Assembly (NCBI GenBank): GCA_964017185.1 | Contig: OZ024869.1 | Span: 59,298,761 to 59,362,760, forward strand | DNA from: Rugalucina vietnamica | Taxonomy: Eukaryota; Mollusca; Bivalvia; Lucinida; Lucinidae | Length of the DNA: 64,000 nt | Direction of reading: 5' to 3' | Shown: in pieces, positions 11,781-24,089 of the stretch | Layout: the number at the start of each line of letters is the position of its first letter | How positions within the stretch are numbered: the stretch's first letter is position 1 | Translations under genes and position numbers: made by a program | The notes under the pieces: model-generated | What the model saw: only the letters and a program-made list of their open reading frames with translations | The model's database searches: none | Told to the model about the DNA's origin: nothing

Positions 11781-11831
<51 letters not shown>

Positions 11832-12328
11832 GATCGAGCTATCGATTTCAATAGGTTCAAAGTCAACAATATAGAAACATAAAATAATGTGAGATGCCGT
11901 CTCGCACTTCGATTCCTTTACGATTTAAGTATTTTATGCACAAGGGCATTTCCTGATTCTTGCATTCGCCAATAAATATAATCAGCTGATAATACATTTT
12001 TTTTATTTCCTTAGCTTTATTATCAAAGGGGAGACAAATAAAGAAAAGAAAAAAAAAGCGGTCCGACCAGGACTCGAACCCAGAACCTTTCTTTCTGAAT
12101 CCTAGCACGCTAGCTACTGAGCTACAGAGCTAGACGTCCTACACTACAACAATTATTGCATGTCTTATTTAATTCGTCTCCGTTGGGCTGTTGGTAGTTT
12201 TGACTGTGTAATTCTTCATATTGCCCCTCGTCGTAGTCTCACATATGCCCTCACGAGTCGTCCCCCATCACACAGAAAGTCGTAACCGCACGCACCAGCA
12301 GCATTTACGTTCAAAAGTGAAAAATGTC
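11147..12328 (-). repeat. Element A right terminal inverted repeat
   Basis: Reverse complement of the left TIR, without the SINE at 5371-5560. It includes a 47-base poly-A run (11782-11828), absent from the other arms, that probably arose by slippage or a retroposon tail. The 64- and 81-codon minus frames here come from the poly-A run and the tRNA-like segment and are not genes. Confidence 0.8.
12054..12133 (-). other. tRNA-like segment in the element A right TIR
   Basis: On the minus strand it reads tgtagctcagtagctagcg (A box) and gggttcgagtcctggtcgga (B box and 3' arm). The 5' acceptor strand is only partly complementary to the 3' strand. It is the best tRNA-like match of the four TIR copies but still degenerate. 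Confidence 0.5.
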
Positions 12329-12333
12329 TAATA

Positions 12334-14520
12334 CTAGGGCCTAATCAACTGGGGTGACTACAAACACGTTTGTTTTAATAAATAACCATGGGACCTTATC
12401 AACAGAGAGATTACAGGCGATAATAGAGGCGTTTGTGGTATAATATTTATATCACGGGGGCATAATTTGCAGGAGTAGTAACAGGCGATCATAGTACAAT
12501 ATAACACTGGGCCCTGAACATCATGAATGATTACAGGCGATTATAGAGGCGTTTGTACTGCGACATATGACTTGGGCATAATTTGCAAGCAAAGGTTCAG
12601 ACGATGAAAATACAATATAACAGGAGTGATAACAGGAGATGATAGGAACGTTTGTACTACATCATAACCTTGGGGCTTATCAGCAGGGGTCATTAAAGGC
12701 AAAGATAAGAGTGCTGTATAACAATGGGGCCTAATCTGCAGGACCAGTTACATGCGATGGTATGGGCGTTTGTAGTACAATATAACACTGGAACGTAATC
12801 AGGAGGATAGACCAGGCGATTTTAAGGACGTTTGTATTTAAATATGACACACTGGGGGCCTAATTAGCCAAAGTAATTACAGGCGATGATAGGGGTGTTT
12901 AGTACAATATCACACTGGCGCCTAATCAGCACAAGTAAGTGCATGCGATGATAGAGACGTTTGTAGTACAATATAACATTGGGCCTAATCAGGAGGAAGG
13001 AATGATTATATGCGATGATATGGGCGTTTGTAGTACAATATAACTTTAGGGCCTAATCAGCAGGGAATATTACAGGGGTTTAAAGTAGCGTGTGTAATAC
13101 AATATAACACTGAGGGCCTTATCAGCACAAGTAATTTCAGTCGAGGAAATGCATGCTTGTTTTGCTATGTAAAACTGGGACATTTTCAGCAGGATAGATA
13201 ACAGACAATGAAAGAGCCGTTTATAGGTAGTTTTGTAGAACTATATAACACTAGGGGCTTAATCAACAGCAGTGATTACAGGCGATGACAGAGGCGTTTA
13301 TAGGTAGTTTTGTAGAACTATATAACACTACGGGCCTAATCAACCAGGAGTAATTAAAGGCGATGACAGAGGCGTTGATATATAGTTTTGTAGAACTATA
13401 TATCACTAGGGGCCTTATCAGCAGGAGTGATAACAGGCGATAATACAGGCGATTATAGTACAACTTGAGGCTGGGGCTAATTTGCAGGAGTGAAGACATG
13501 CGATGACAGGTACGTTTGTAGTACATTATAACTTTGGGGCCTTATGAGCAGCAGTAATGAAAGGTCACTATAGGGAGGATTGTAGTACTATATAACACTA
13601 CGGCCTAATTAACAGGTGTGATTACAGGCGCTGATATGGGCTATTTAATAAAATATAACACTGGGGCCTCATTAACAGGAGTGATTAGAGGCGAACACAG
13701 TGGATTTTGTAATACAATATCAATTTTAGGCCTAATCAACAGGAGTAATTTCCGGCGCTGACAGGCACTCTTGTATTGCTATTCAATACTTGAGCCTTAT
13801 CAGCAGGAGTGGTTTTAGGCGATGATAGAGGCAACATGAGACTGGGGCTGATTCACCGGAGTAGTTACAGGCGATAACAGTGGTGGTTTCGGTATAATGT
13901 AACAGTGAGACATGATCAGCAGGAGTGATGACATGCGACGAAAGGGACGGTAACCTTGGGGCCTTATCAGCAGCAGTGATGACAGGACACGATAGGGAGG
14001 TTTGTAGTACTATTTAACACTAGGGCCTAAGCAACAGGAGTGATGACAGGCACTGAAAGGGGCGTTTTAATAAAACATAACACTGGGGCCTTATCAATAG
14101 GCGACGATAGTGGTTTTATAGTACAGACAGACAGACAGACAGACAGACAAATACGTTTTGACATAGCTCTGAACATAACAATGTCATAAAAGCAAATTTA
14201 CAATACACACATATCATGAGACATGTTAAGCATATAAATTTGGTTCCTAATCAGCAGGGGTGATTACAGACGATGATAGGAGGTTTTGTAGAAGAATATA
14301 ATACTAGGGCTTAATCAAACAAGAGTAATTACAGGCAATAATATGGGTGTTTGTAGTACAATACAACACTAGTGCCTAATCAGCAGCAGTGATACCAGAT
14401 CACGATAGGGAGGTTTGCAGTAATACATAACACTAGGGCTTAATCAACAGGAGTGATAACAGGCGCGTTTGTTTTAATAGATAAACCTAAGACCTTAGCA
14501 ACAGGGGTCATTATAGACCC
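12334..14520 (-). repeat. 65-bp minisatellite array, reverse orientation
   Basis: It continues the array at 3615-4756 directly across element A. A short insert at about 14118-14235 contains a CAGA microsatellite (14122-14149). The 87-codon frame at 13263-13526 is an open stretch across several units, not a gene. Confidence 0.9.
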
Positions 14521-14702
14521 CTAAATAAAATAGATGAAATAAGATGTGCCGTCTCGTAGCACGTCTGTTTTAAGATGTAACGTGTTGCTAACGTGTCCTG
14601 TCTGTAGTACATTACTGACGTGCCGTCTAGTTGCATGTCTGTCTATTTAATCAAAGAACTTTACAGTCATTTCTTCTTTAAGGAAATTGCTTCATCGTTT
14701 AA
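14521..14702. repeat. Direct repeats flanking the palindrome, left side
   Basis: Two copies of a unit like agatgtgccgtctcgtagca are at 14541 and about 14610. Copies in the same orientation occur on the right of the palindrome (23777 and about 23871). This shows that the flanks are continuous host DNA and that the palindrome was inserted between them. TTAA at 14699-14702 is the left target site. Confidence 0.6.
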
Positions 14703-16489
14703 GAGCAATTCCGTGTAAAAACCAGCCAAATCCTTATGGGGGCTCGGCACGCATGGTCATGGATTTCCTTCATACTTTACGGATATATTAGGGACCACAC
14801 AAAAACAGGTTTTTCAATGTTAGTTTTTTGAAAATATGCATGGTTGCCATGGTAACCAGAAAAGAAAATTTAGGGCTTCAAAACAGCATTTTTTGAGTGA
14901 AAATTGGCACTTTTTCAAACACAACCTAGACATCACATAACTTGCTTTCTAAAATTTGAATGCATACAATGGTACAGATATATATACTAAAAATTACTGT
15001 AACTTAGCATCTTAGTATAATGAACAGTCTTGTAGCTATGGTAGTTGTAAGGTGGGTGGGGTTTCCCATTTTTCAATTTTATCAAAAAAGTCATTTTTCA
15101 GCATATTTTGAGAACATGAAGAAAAAAATTGAGGTAAATTTAAGAGGCCTCACATAGTTGCCATGAAAGATCATTGTCAGCATGGCCAGTTAATGTAAAA
15201 TCTTAGTGGGCACTTCATAAACAAAAATTTCAGAGACATCTAAATCTACCTACTAGGACGAGACCCCATAAAATTGTGTTTTCATAATATCGAGGTTAAA
15301 GAATGAGGCTATCCAAATATTTTTGACTTAACACTAAATGAGAATTTTGAACAGTTATATAATGATATATAGCATCTAAAAATACTGATAAAGCAATGAT
15401 TAATTGCATTTAAAGTGTTTAATGACAATGTAGAAGTACCCCACCCACTTAAATTAACATGGAAACTGGTACATTTTCAACCTGAAACAGAAGTTAGTAC
15501 AAGCTAAATGTGATAAAATGCTATAGTCAAGAGACATATTGTATACTGAGTGCAAAACCAATGAATTGTTCACCAGTAAAACAATGGTTACCATGGTAAC
15601 ACTTAGAACAAACATACATGGTCGCATCTTAAATAGCAATGGCAAATAGACTATATTGCTGGTAACTTCATACAATATATCAAACATCAATTTTGTTTAT
15701 TATTTTTATTGTGTAAATCATTAGCAAAATGTTAAAATACTAATAAATATGCTTTACTGTCTAAGGTACTCAATGACAGGATAACCTTACCCCACCCACT
15801 TTATTAACATTAAGAGCAATTCTCTGTAACCACTTAAATTTTTTCACAGGGCCGTGGAACACATAATCACCGATTTTGCTGAACTATTCTTATCTTGGTT
15901 ATATAAACACAAACCTTTTTAATCGATACTCATTTGGTCCAATTTCATACCCGTTGCCATGGAAACGCCAAATGAATATTTTGGCAAAAAGTGTGTCCGA
16001 AAATCACTTAAACTGGGTATTTTCCAGCTGAAACAATTACTTTATACAAATTCAGATCCAACTTCTGGTCCCTATTTATGAATATATAACACATTCTGGT
16101 TAGAAATACAAAAAAACAAACATTGATTTGGAAAACCTTTGATTTTATCGTGGCCCTGCAAAGTGGGTTGGGTTTCGAAGATTTGAAAAATGTGATTTTT
16201 AAGCATTTTCAGAGACAATTCTCATAGTGAGTGCAGTCGTTTGCAGATATACGCGCATATTTACAATATACAACAGTGTTTTGTTAACCAAGTTCTGAAT
16301 AGACATGTTTGGGAAGTAAGGTCTGAATATGCGTAACTATAGCAACAATGAGGGTACTGTCACAAAACGCAAATTTGTGAGTGTCTGTCATTTTGGTCTC
16401 ATAGAATTCTAATAAGAGAACATAATTGGTTGTAAATTATTTGATATGTTGCAATTGAAACTACTCTTTAGAAAATTTTGCATATAATC

Positions 16490-18050
16490 TTCAGTGACCT
16501 TCTAAAGGTCAAGGTCAAGGTCATACAATAGAGAAAAATGGCACAAAATTGGCCTTTTTCCATGTTCAAGTTGATTTATGCATAACTGAGACTCAAATTT
16601 CTTACTTACTTTATTGAATATTTATGCATACCACTACAAAGTATTTCATGTTGAGATATTTTTGTCCACCAGGTGATTTCAAGGTCAAGGTCAAATATCA
16701 TTCAGACAATCCTCCTGCTGACCTTAAATAACCTTTTAAGGGTCAAGGTCATGGTCAAAAATGCAAGAAAATGGCTTAAATTGGCATTTTCTTACCAGTA
16801 TTTTGTTATTTTTCAAAGAGTTTGGTGCAAAATTGCCTAAATATTTGTTTTGAAAGCTTGCGATATGTTGTATATGAAACAAAGGTTAAGAAAATATGGC
16901 ATTGTATCTGCAGTGACCTTCGGAAAGTCAAGGTCAAGGTCACGTTAGAGAAAGATAACACAAAATTGTCTTTTTTTGCTCATGTTATAGTTGATTTGGC
17001 CATAATTTAGGCTCATTTTTTCCGTTTTGAATATTTATGCACATCACCAAGCCGTTTTTCACGCTGAGATATTTTTGTTCACCAGGTGACTTCAAGGTCA
17101 AGGTCACGAAAAGTTCAATTTTTCAGGGGTAAAATGAAGTTTTTGTTGAAGAAGTAAACAAATTAAAGTGTTAATTTTTATTGTATTAAGTTTTTTCATT
17201 TAAATATGTGTTGCAAAGTCCAATATCATTCAGACAATCCACCTGCTGGCCTTAAATTACCTTTTAAGGGTCAAGGTCAAGGTCAAAAATGCAAGAAAAT
17301 GGTTTAAACGGGCATTTTCTTATCAGTATTTTGTATTTTTTTTCACAGAGTTTGGTACAAAATTGTAATAATATTTGTTAAAACGCTTGAGATATATTGT
17401 GTATGGAACAGCAGTTAAGAAAATATGGCATTGAATCTGCAGTGACCTTCAATGGCATTGAATATGCAGTGACCTTCTGAAACTGAATTCTTCAAGGTAA
17501 CAGAATCAAGAAAATGACATGAAAATGTCATTTTTTGGCCAATATTCAAGTTTATTTTGCAATAATTGTTCCTTGATATTCTTGTTATCATGAATGATTA
17601 TACATGTTTACACAAAGTCTTTCAATTTGTGATAATTTTGTCCACCAGGTGACTTCAAAGTAAAAGTCAAGGTCTCAAAACTTTGAATTTTAGGGGGTAA
17701 AATTGAGTTTTTGTGTTAATTGTAAACAAATTAAATTATTTATTTCAATCATAGTATGCTTTTTTCATTTATATATGTGTTGCAAAGTTCAATATCATTC
17801 AGACAATACACCTGTTGACCTAAAATAACCTTTTAATGGTAAAGGTCAAGGTCAAAGATGTAAAAAAATGGCTGAAACTGGCATTTTTTACCAGTATTTT
17901 GTTATTTTCCTCCGATTTTGGTGCGAAACTGTTTAATGTTTGTTTTTTAAAGTTTGAAATATAATGTACAGCATACGAAACAGCTTTAATCATGCATTTT
18001 TTAACTGATTTATGTTTAGATATAGGTATCAATATAGAAAAGTATGGAGT
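16490..18050 (-). repeat. Left arm tandem units with tcaaggtcaaggtca
   Basis: Three diverged units about 410-565 bp apart are marked by caccaggtgacttcaaggtc near 16668, 17081 and 17645. Each carries tcaaggtcaaggtca runs and a cattcagacaatcc block. They are the mirror of the right-arm units. The 62- and 70-codon frames in them are chance openings. Confidence 0.8.
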
Positions 18051-18584
18051 GCCACAGGTCCAATCTCAGTATTATGAAAACATGAATTTATGAGGTCTTG
18101 CTTTAGTGCTCACATTTAATTGTCCTTGAAAACTTTGTTTATGAAGTGCCCACTAATATTTTTTTTTCAGATTTGCCTTAGATGGCAATGTTCTTTCATG
18201 GGGAGTGTATAAGGCCTCTCAAATTTGTGTACGATCAGAAAGAAACCGAGGTAGGAAAAAACTAAACCGACAACCAGGCACCAGAAAACACATCGTAAGC
18301 CGAAGAAGCAGCTATTTCTCAACAGGTGGCCACTCAGTTACCCAAACTTAAATAAAAATATGTAAATCCACGTAAGGTTCAAAAAGCAGAAAATTCGACC
18401 CCAAAACAAAAACAAATAGAACCACAACAGAAGCACCGCCTTGGAATGATCAGTAAAACAAAATTACTGGGGGGACTTAAACCGGTTTTACTGGGCCCTA
18501 AACTCACAGTACCTCTGGAGAACCTCTATAGGTGAGGGGAATGAGATCAGGATCACATGCGCAAGACAAAATGCATGCATCTTT
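18051..18584. other. Centre of the palindrome
   Basis: About 18085-18235 is an extra diverged copy of the segment found at 23250-23345 (tttatgaagtgcccactaa, then aaggcctctcaaatttgtgt). From about 18240 to 18570 I find no second copy in the window: this is the only non-mirrored DNA in the element. It has no long frame and is A-rich, with accggttttactgggcccta near 18482. Confidence 0.5.
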
Positions 18585-21500
18585 GACCTTGACCTTTACC
18601 ATTAAAAGGTTATTTTAGGTCAACAGGTGTATTGTCTGAATGATATCGTACTTTGCAACACATGTTTAAATGAAAAAGCATACTATTATTGAAATTAATA
18701 ATTTAATTTGTTTACAATTAACACAAAAACTCAATTTTACCCCCTAAAATTCAAAGTTTTGAGACCTTGACCTTTACTTTGAAGTCACCTGGTGGACAAA
18801 ATTATCACAGATTGAAAGACTTTGTGTAAACATTTATAATCATTCATGATAACTCGAATGTCATGGAACAATTATTGCAGCATACAATTGAATATTGGCC
18901 AAAAATGACATTTTCATGTCATTTTCTTGATTCTGTTACCTTAAGAATTCAGTTTCAGAAGGTCACTGCAGATTCAATGCCATTGAAGTTCACTGCATAT
19001 TCAATGCCATTTTTGTCTTCACTGCTGTTCCATATACAACATATCTCAAGCGTTTTAACAAATATTAAAGCAATTTTGCACCAAACTCCGTGAAAAAATA
19101 ACAAAATACTGGTATGAAAATGCCCGTTTAAACCATTTTTCTTGCATTTTGACCTTGACCTTGACCCTTAAAAGGTAATTTAAGGCCAGCAGGTGGATTG
19201 TCTCAATGATATTGGACTTTACAACACATATTTAAATGAAAAAGCTTAATACGATAAAAATTAACACTTTAATTTGTTTACTTCTTCAACCAAAAACTTC
19301 ATTTTACCCCCTGAAAAATTGAACTTATTGTGACCTTGACCTTGACCTTGAAGTCACCTGGTGGACAAAAATATCTCAGCGTGAAAAAAAGTCGTGATGA
19401 TGTGCATAAATATTCAAAAAGGAAAAAAAACTTGAGCCTAAATTATGACCAAATCAACTTTAACTTGAGAAAAAAAACAAAAAAACAATTTTTTTGTTAT
19501 CTTTCTCTAACGTGACATTGACCTTGACTTTCCGAAGGTCACTGCAGATTCAATGCCATATTTTCTTAACCTTTGTTTCATATACAACATATCTCAAGCT
19601 TTCAAAACAAATATTTAGGCAATTTTGCACCAAACTCTTTGAAAAATAACAAAATTCTGGTAAGAAAATGCCCGTTTACACCATTTTCTTGCATTTTTGA
19701 CCTTGACCTTGACCCTTAGAAGGTAATTTAAGGCCAGCAGGTGGATTGTCTGAATGATATTGGACTTTTCAACACATATTTAAATGAAAAAGCTTAATAC
19801 GCTAAAAATTAACACTTTAATTTGTTTACTTCTTCAACAAAAAACTTCATTTTACCCCCTGAAAAATTGAACTTTTCGTGACCTTGACCTTGACCTTGAA
19901 GTCACCTGGTGGACAAAAATATCTCAGCGTGAAAAACTTCGTAGTATTGTGCATAAATTTTCAATAAGGAAAAAAAATTGAGCCTTAATTATGGCCAAAG
20001 CAACTATAACATGAGCAAAAAAAAACAATTTTGTGTTATCTTTCTCTAACGTGACCTTGACCTTGACTTTCCGAAGGTCACTGCAGATTCAATGCCATAT
20101 TTCCTTAACCTTTGTTTCATATACAACATATCTCAAGCTTTCAAAACAAATATTTAGGCAATTTTGCACCAAACTCTTTGAAAAATAACAAAATTCTGGT
20201 AAGAAAATGCCCGTTTACACCATTTTCTTGCATTTTTGACCTTGACCTTGACCCTTAGAAGGTAATTTAAGGCCAGCAGGTGGATTGTCTGAATGATATT
20301 GGACTTTTCAACACATATTTAAATGAAAAAGCTTAATACGATAAAAATTAACACTTTAATTTGTTTACTTCTTCAACAAAAAACTTCATTTTACCCCCTG
20401 AAAAATTGAACTTTTCGTGACCTTGACCTTGACCTTGAAGTCACCTGGTGGACAAAAATATCTCAGCGTGAAAAACTTCGTAGTATTGTGCATAAATTTT
20501 CAATAAGGAAAAAAAATTGAGCCTAAATTATGGCCAAAGCAACTATAACATGAGCAAAAAAAAACAATTTTGTGTTATCTTTCTCTAACGTGACCTTGAC
20601 CTTGACTTTCCGAAGGTCACTGCAGATTCAATTCCATATTTCCTTAACCTTTGTTTCATATACAACATATCTCAAGCTTTCAAAACAAATATTTAGGCAA
20701 TTTTGCACCAAACTCTTTGAAAAATAACAAAATACTGGTAAGAAAATGCCTGTTTAAACCATTTTCTTGCATTTTTGACCTTGACCTTGACCCTTAGAAG
20801 GTAATTTAAGGCCAGCAGGTGGATTGTCTGAATGATATTGGACTTTTCAACACATATTTAAATGAAAAAGCTTAATACGATAAAAATTAACACTTTAATT
20901 TGTTTACTTCTTCAACAAAAAACTTCATTTTACCCCCTGAAAAATTGAACTTTTCGTGACCTTGACCTTGACCTTGAAGTCACCTGGTGGACAAAAATAT
21001 CTCAGCGTGAAAAACTTCGTAGTATTGTGCATAAATTTTCAATAAGGAAAAAAAATTGAGCCTAAATTATGGCCAAAGCAACTATAACATGAGCAAAAAA
21101 AAACAATTTTGTGTTATCTTTCTCTAACGTGACCTTGACCTTGACTTTCCGAAGGTCACTGCAGATTCAATGCCATATTTCCTTAACCTTTGTTTCATAT
21201 ACAACATATATCAAGCTTTCAAAACAAATATTTAGGCAATTTTGCACCAAACTCTTTGAAAAATAACAAAATACTGGTAAGAAAATGCCTGTTTAAACCA
21301 TTTTCTTGCATTTTTGACCTTGACCTTGACCCTTACAAGGTTATTTAAGGTCAGCAGGAGGATTGTCTGAATGATATTTGACCTTGACCTTGAAGTCACC
21401 TGGTGGACAAAAATATCTCAGCGTGAAAAACATTGTGGTGATGTGCATAAATATTCAATAAGAAAAAAAACTTGAGCCTAAATTATGGCCAAATCAACTA

Positions 21501-21965
21501 TAACATGAGCAAAAAAAAGCCAAGTTTTGTTATCTTTCTCTAACGTGACCTTGACTTCGACTTTCTGAAGGTCACTGTAGATTCAATGCCATATTTTCTT
21601 AACCTTTGTTTCATATACAACATATCTCAAGCTTTCAAAACAAATATTAAGGAAATTTTGCAACACACTCTTTGAAAAATAACAAAAAACTGGTAAGAAA
21701 ATGCCAATTTAAGCTATTTTCTTGCATTTTTGACCTTGACCTTGACCCTTACAAGGTTATTTAAGGTCAGCAGGAGGATTGTCTGAATGATATTTGACCT
21801 TGACCTTGAAGTCACCTGGTGGACAAAAATATCTCAACATGAAATACTTTGTTGTGGTATGCATAAATATTCAATTAAGTAAGAAATTTGAGCCTCAATT
21901 ATGCATAAATCAATTTGAACATGGAAAAAGGCCAATTTTGTGCCATTTTTCTCTATTCTGTGACC
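18585..21965 (+). repeat. Right arm tandem units, including 539-bp near-identical copies
   Basis: The anchor tgaagtcacctggtggacaa falls at about 18780, 19349, 19897, 20436, 20975, 21391 and 21807. Spacings are about 569, 548, 539, 539, 416 and 416. The two 539-bp intervals are almost identical, implying recent unequal exchange or conversion in this arm, which has about twice as many units as the left arm. Each unit carries ttgaccttgaccttga runs. Confidence 0.85.
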
Positions 21966-23776
21966 TTGACCTTGACCTTTAGAAGGTCACTGAAGATTAT
22001 ATGCAAAATTATCTAAAGAGTAGTTTCAATTGCAACAAATCAAATAATTTACAATCAATTATGTCCTCTTATTAGAATTCTATGAGACCAAAATGACAGA
22101 CACTCACAAATTAGCGTTTTGTGACAGTACCATCATTGTTGCTATGGTTACGCATATTCAGACCTAACTTTCCAAACATGTCTTTTCAGAACTTGGTTAA
22201 CAAAACACTGTTGGATATCGTAAATATGCGCGTATATCTGCAACCGACCGCACTCACTATGAAAATAGTCCCTGAAAATGTTTCAAAATCACATTTTTCA
22301 AATCTTCGAAACCCCACCCACTTTGCAGGGCCACGATAAAATCAAAGGTTTTCCAAATCAATGTTTGTTTTTTGGTATTTCTAACCAGAATGTGTTATAT
22401 ATTCATAAACAGGGACCAGAAGCTGGATCTGAATTTGTATAAAGTAATTGTTTCAGCTGGAAAATACCCAGTTTAAGTGATTTTCGGACACACATTTTGC
22501 CAAAATATTCATTTGGCGTTTCCATGGCAACGGGTATGAAATTGGACCAAATGAGTGTTGATTAAAAAGTTTTGTGTTTAAATAAACAAGATAGGAAAGT
22601 TTCAGCAAAATCGGTGATTATGCGTTCCATGGCCCTGTGAAAAAATTTAAGTGGTTACAGAGAATTGCTCTTAATGTTAATTAAGTGGGTGGGGTAAGGT
22701 TATCCTGTCATTGAGTACCTTAGACAGTAAAGCATATTTATGAGTATTTAAACATTTTGCTAAAGATTTACAACATAAAAATAATAAAAAAAAATGATGT
22801 TTGATATATTGTATGAAGTTACCAGCAATGAAGTCTATTTGCCATTGCTATTTAAGATGCGACCATGTATGTTTGTTCTAAGTGTTACCATGGTAACCAT
22901 TGTTTTACTGGTGAACAATTCATTGGTTTTGCACTAAATATACAATATGTCTCTTGACTATAGCGTTTTATCACATTTTACTTGTAATAATTTCTGTTTC
23001 AGGTTGAAAATGTACCAGTTTCCATGTTAATTTAAGTGGGTGGGGTACTTCTACATTGTCATTAAACACTTTAAATACAATTAATCATTGCTTTATAAGT
23101 ATTTTTAGATGCTATATATCATTATATAACTGTTTAAAATTCTCATTTAGTGTTAAGTCAAAAATATTTGGATAGCCTCATTCTTTAACCTCGATATTAT
23201 AAAAACACAATTTTATGGGGTCTCGTCCTAGTAGGTAGATTTAGATGTCTCTGAAATTTGTGTTTATGAAGTGCCCACTAAGATTTTATATTAACTGGCC
23301 ATGCTGACAATGATCTTTCATGACAACTATGTGAGGCCTCTTAAATTTACCTCAAATTTTTTCTTCATGTTCTCAAAATATGCTGAAAAATGACTTTTTG
23401 ATAAAATTGTAAAAATGGGAAACCCCACCCACCTTACGACTACCATAGCTAAAAGACTGTTCATTATACTAAGATGCTAAGTTACAGTAATTTTTAGTAC
23501 ATATATCTGTACCACTGTATGCATTCAAAATTAAGATACCAAGTTAGGTGATGTCTAGGTTGTGTTTGAAAAAGTGCCAATTTTCACTCAAAAAATGCTG
23601 TTTTGAAGCCCAAAACCTTCTAGTGTGGTTTCCATGGCAACCATGCATATTTTCAAAAAACGAAGGGAAGTTTCAATACATCGTTTTTGACCCTCTATCC
23701 GAAAATCAGGTTTTCGTTAAAATCTGTGACTATGCGTGGCCACACTTTGGTTGGTTTTTACACGGAATTGCTCTTA

Positions 23777-24089
23777 AGATGTGCCGCATAGTTGCATTTC
23801 TTGTCTTTTGATCAGTGTTCATCATTAGTCATCTCGTATTCAAACATTATTTATACTTAATTAGATGTGCCGCATGGTTGCATGTCCACTTGTGTGATTT
23901 GTATGACTGAGTACAGTATAAATGATTATTCAGCAGTTGGGCTTCTTGTAGTATTTTAAAGCCAATTACTTAAGAACGTCCTAGGTCCCGTCTGATTGTG
24001 CATTTCTATTCCCGTTGTCCTGAGCGTTATATGTATATTCACAGTGTGATCTAGGGAGAGATCAGTTACATAACGGAAGGGACGTCACA
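23777..24089. other. Right flank of the palindrome, no gene
   Basis: It contains two more copies of the agatgtgccgcatRgttgca unit in the same orientation as the left flank, then about 150 bases without recognisable content. Confidence 0.5.

Larger units (their letters stand above)
4757..12333 (+). mobile_element. Element A: long-TIR DNA element with 5-bp target duplication
   Basis: The element runs from 4762 to 12328. It begins GACATTTTTCACTTTTGAAC and ends with the exact reverse complement of those bases. It is flanked on both sides by TAATA (4757-4761 and 12329-12333). Removing it restores a continuous minisatellite unit (gggacataatactagggcc), which strongly supports insertion. The terminal inverted repeats are about 1.2 kb (4762-5995 and 11147-12328). 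The interior carries tRNA-like and SINE sequences plus ggtcaaggtcatc repeats but no frame resembling a transposase, so it looks non-autonomous. Element B is a second copy in opposite orientation. The 5-bp duplication does not identify a superfamily; Transib and some hAT elements also make 5-bp duplications, but the ends here do not start with the usual motifs of either. Confidence 0.8.
15814..22670. mobile_element. Inner TTAA-flanked palindrome
   Basis: The ends GAGCAATTCTCTGTAACC (left) and their reverse complement (right) are again flanked by TTAA (15810-15813 and 22671-22674). The ends resemble those of the outer element (GAGCAATTC then TGTAA). The next 100 bases of the two layers are also related: a tcaccgattttgct block and a GTTGCCATGGaAAC block. 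The outer arms therefore look like a diverged duplicate of the inner ends. It may be one element nested in a relative, or one element with duplicated ends. Confidence 0.6.
14703..23773. mobile_element. TTAA-flanked 9,071-bp palindromic element
   Basis: The left end GAGCAATTCCGTGTAAAAAC and the right end are reverse complements with one mismatch in 25 bases, and both abut TTAA (14699-14702 and 23774-23777). The arms mirror each other: 14703-15809 with 22675-23773, 15814-16490 with 21965-22670, and 16490-18050 with 18585-21965. A TTAA target is used by piggyBac and Kolobok elements; the GAGC ends do not match the usual piggyBac CCY start. No transposase-like frame exists, so it is a non-autonomous foldback-type element by inference. 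The arms contain GTTGCCATGGTAAC motifs and recurring ccccaccc/gggtgggg runs. Confidence 0.75.

Noticed and set aside
11675-12108. Two minus-strand frames with a poly-Phe run
   Set aside because: The poly-Phe is the poly-A run read backwards; the rest is TIR and tRNA-like DNA.
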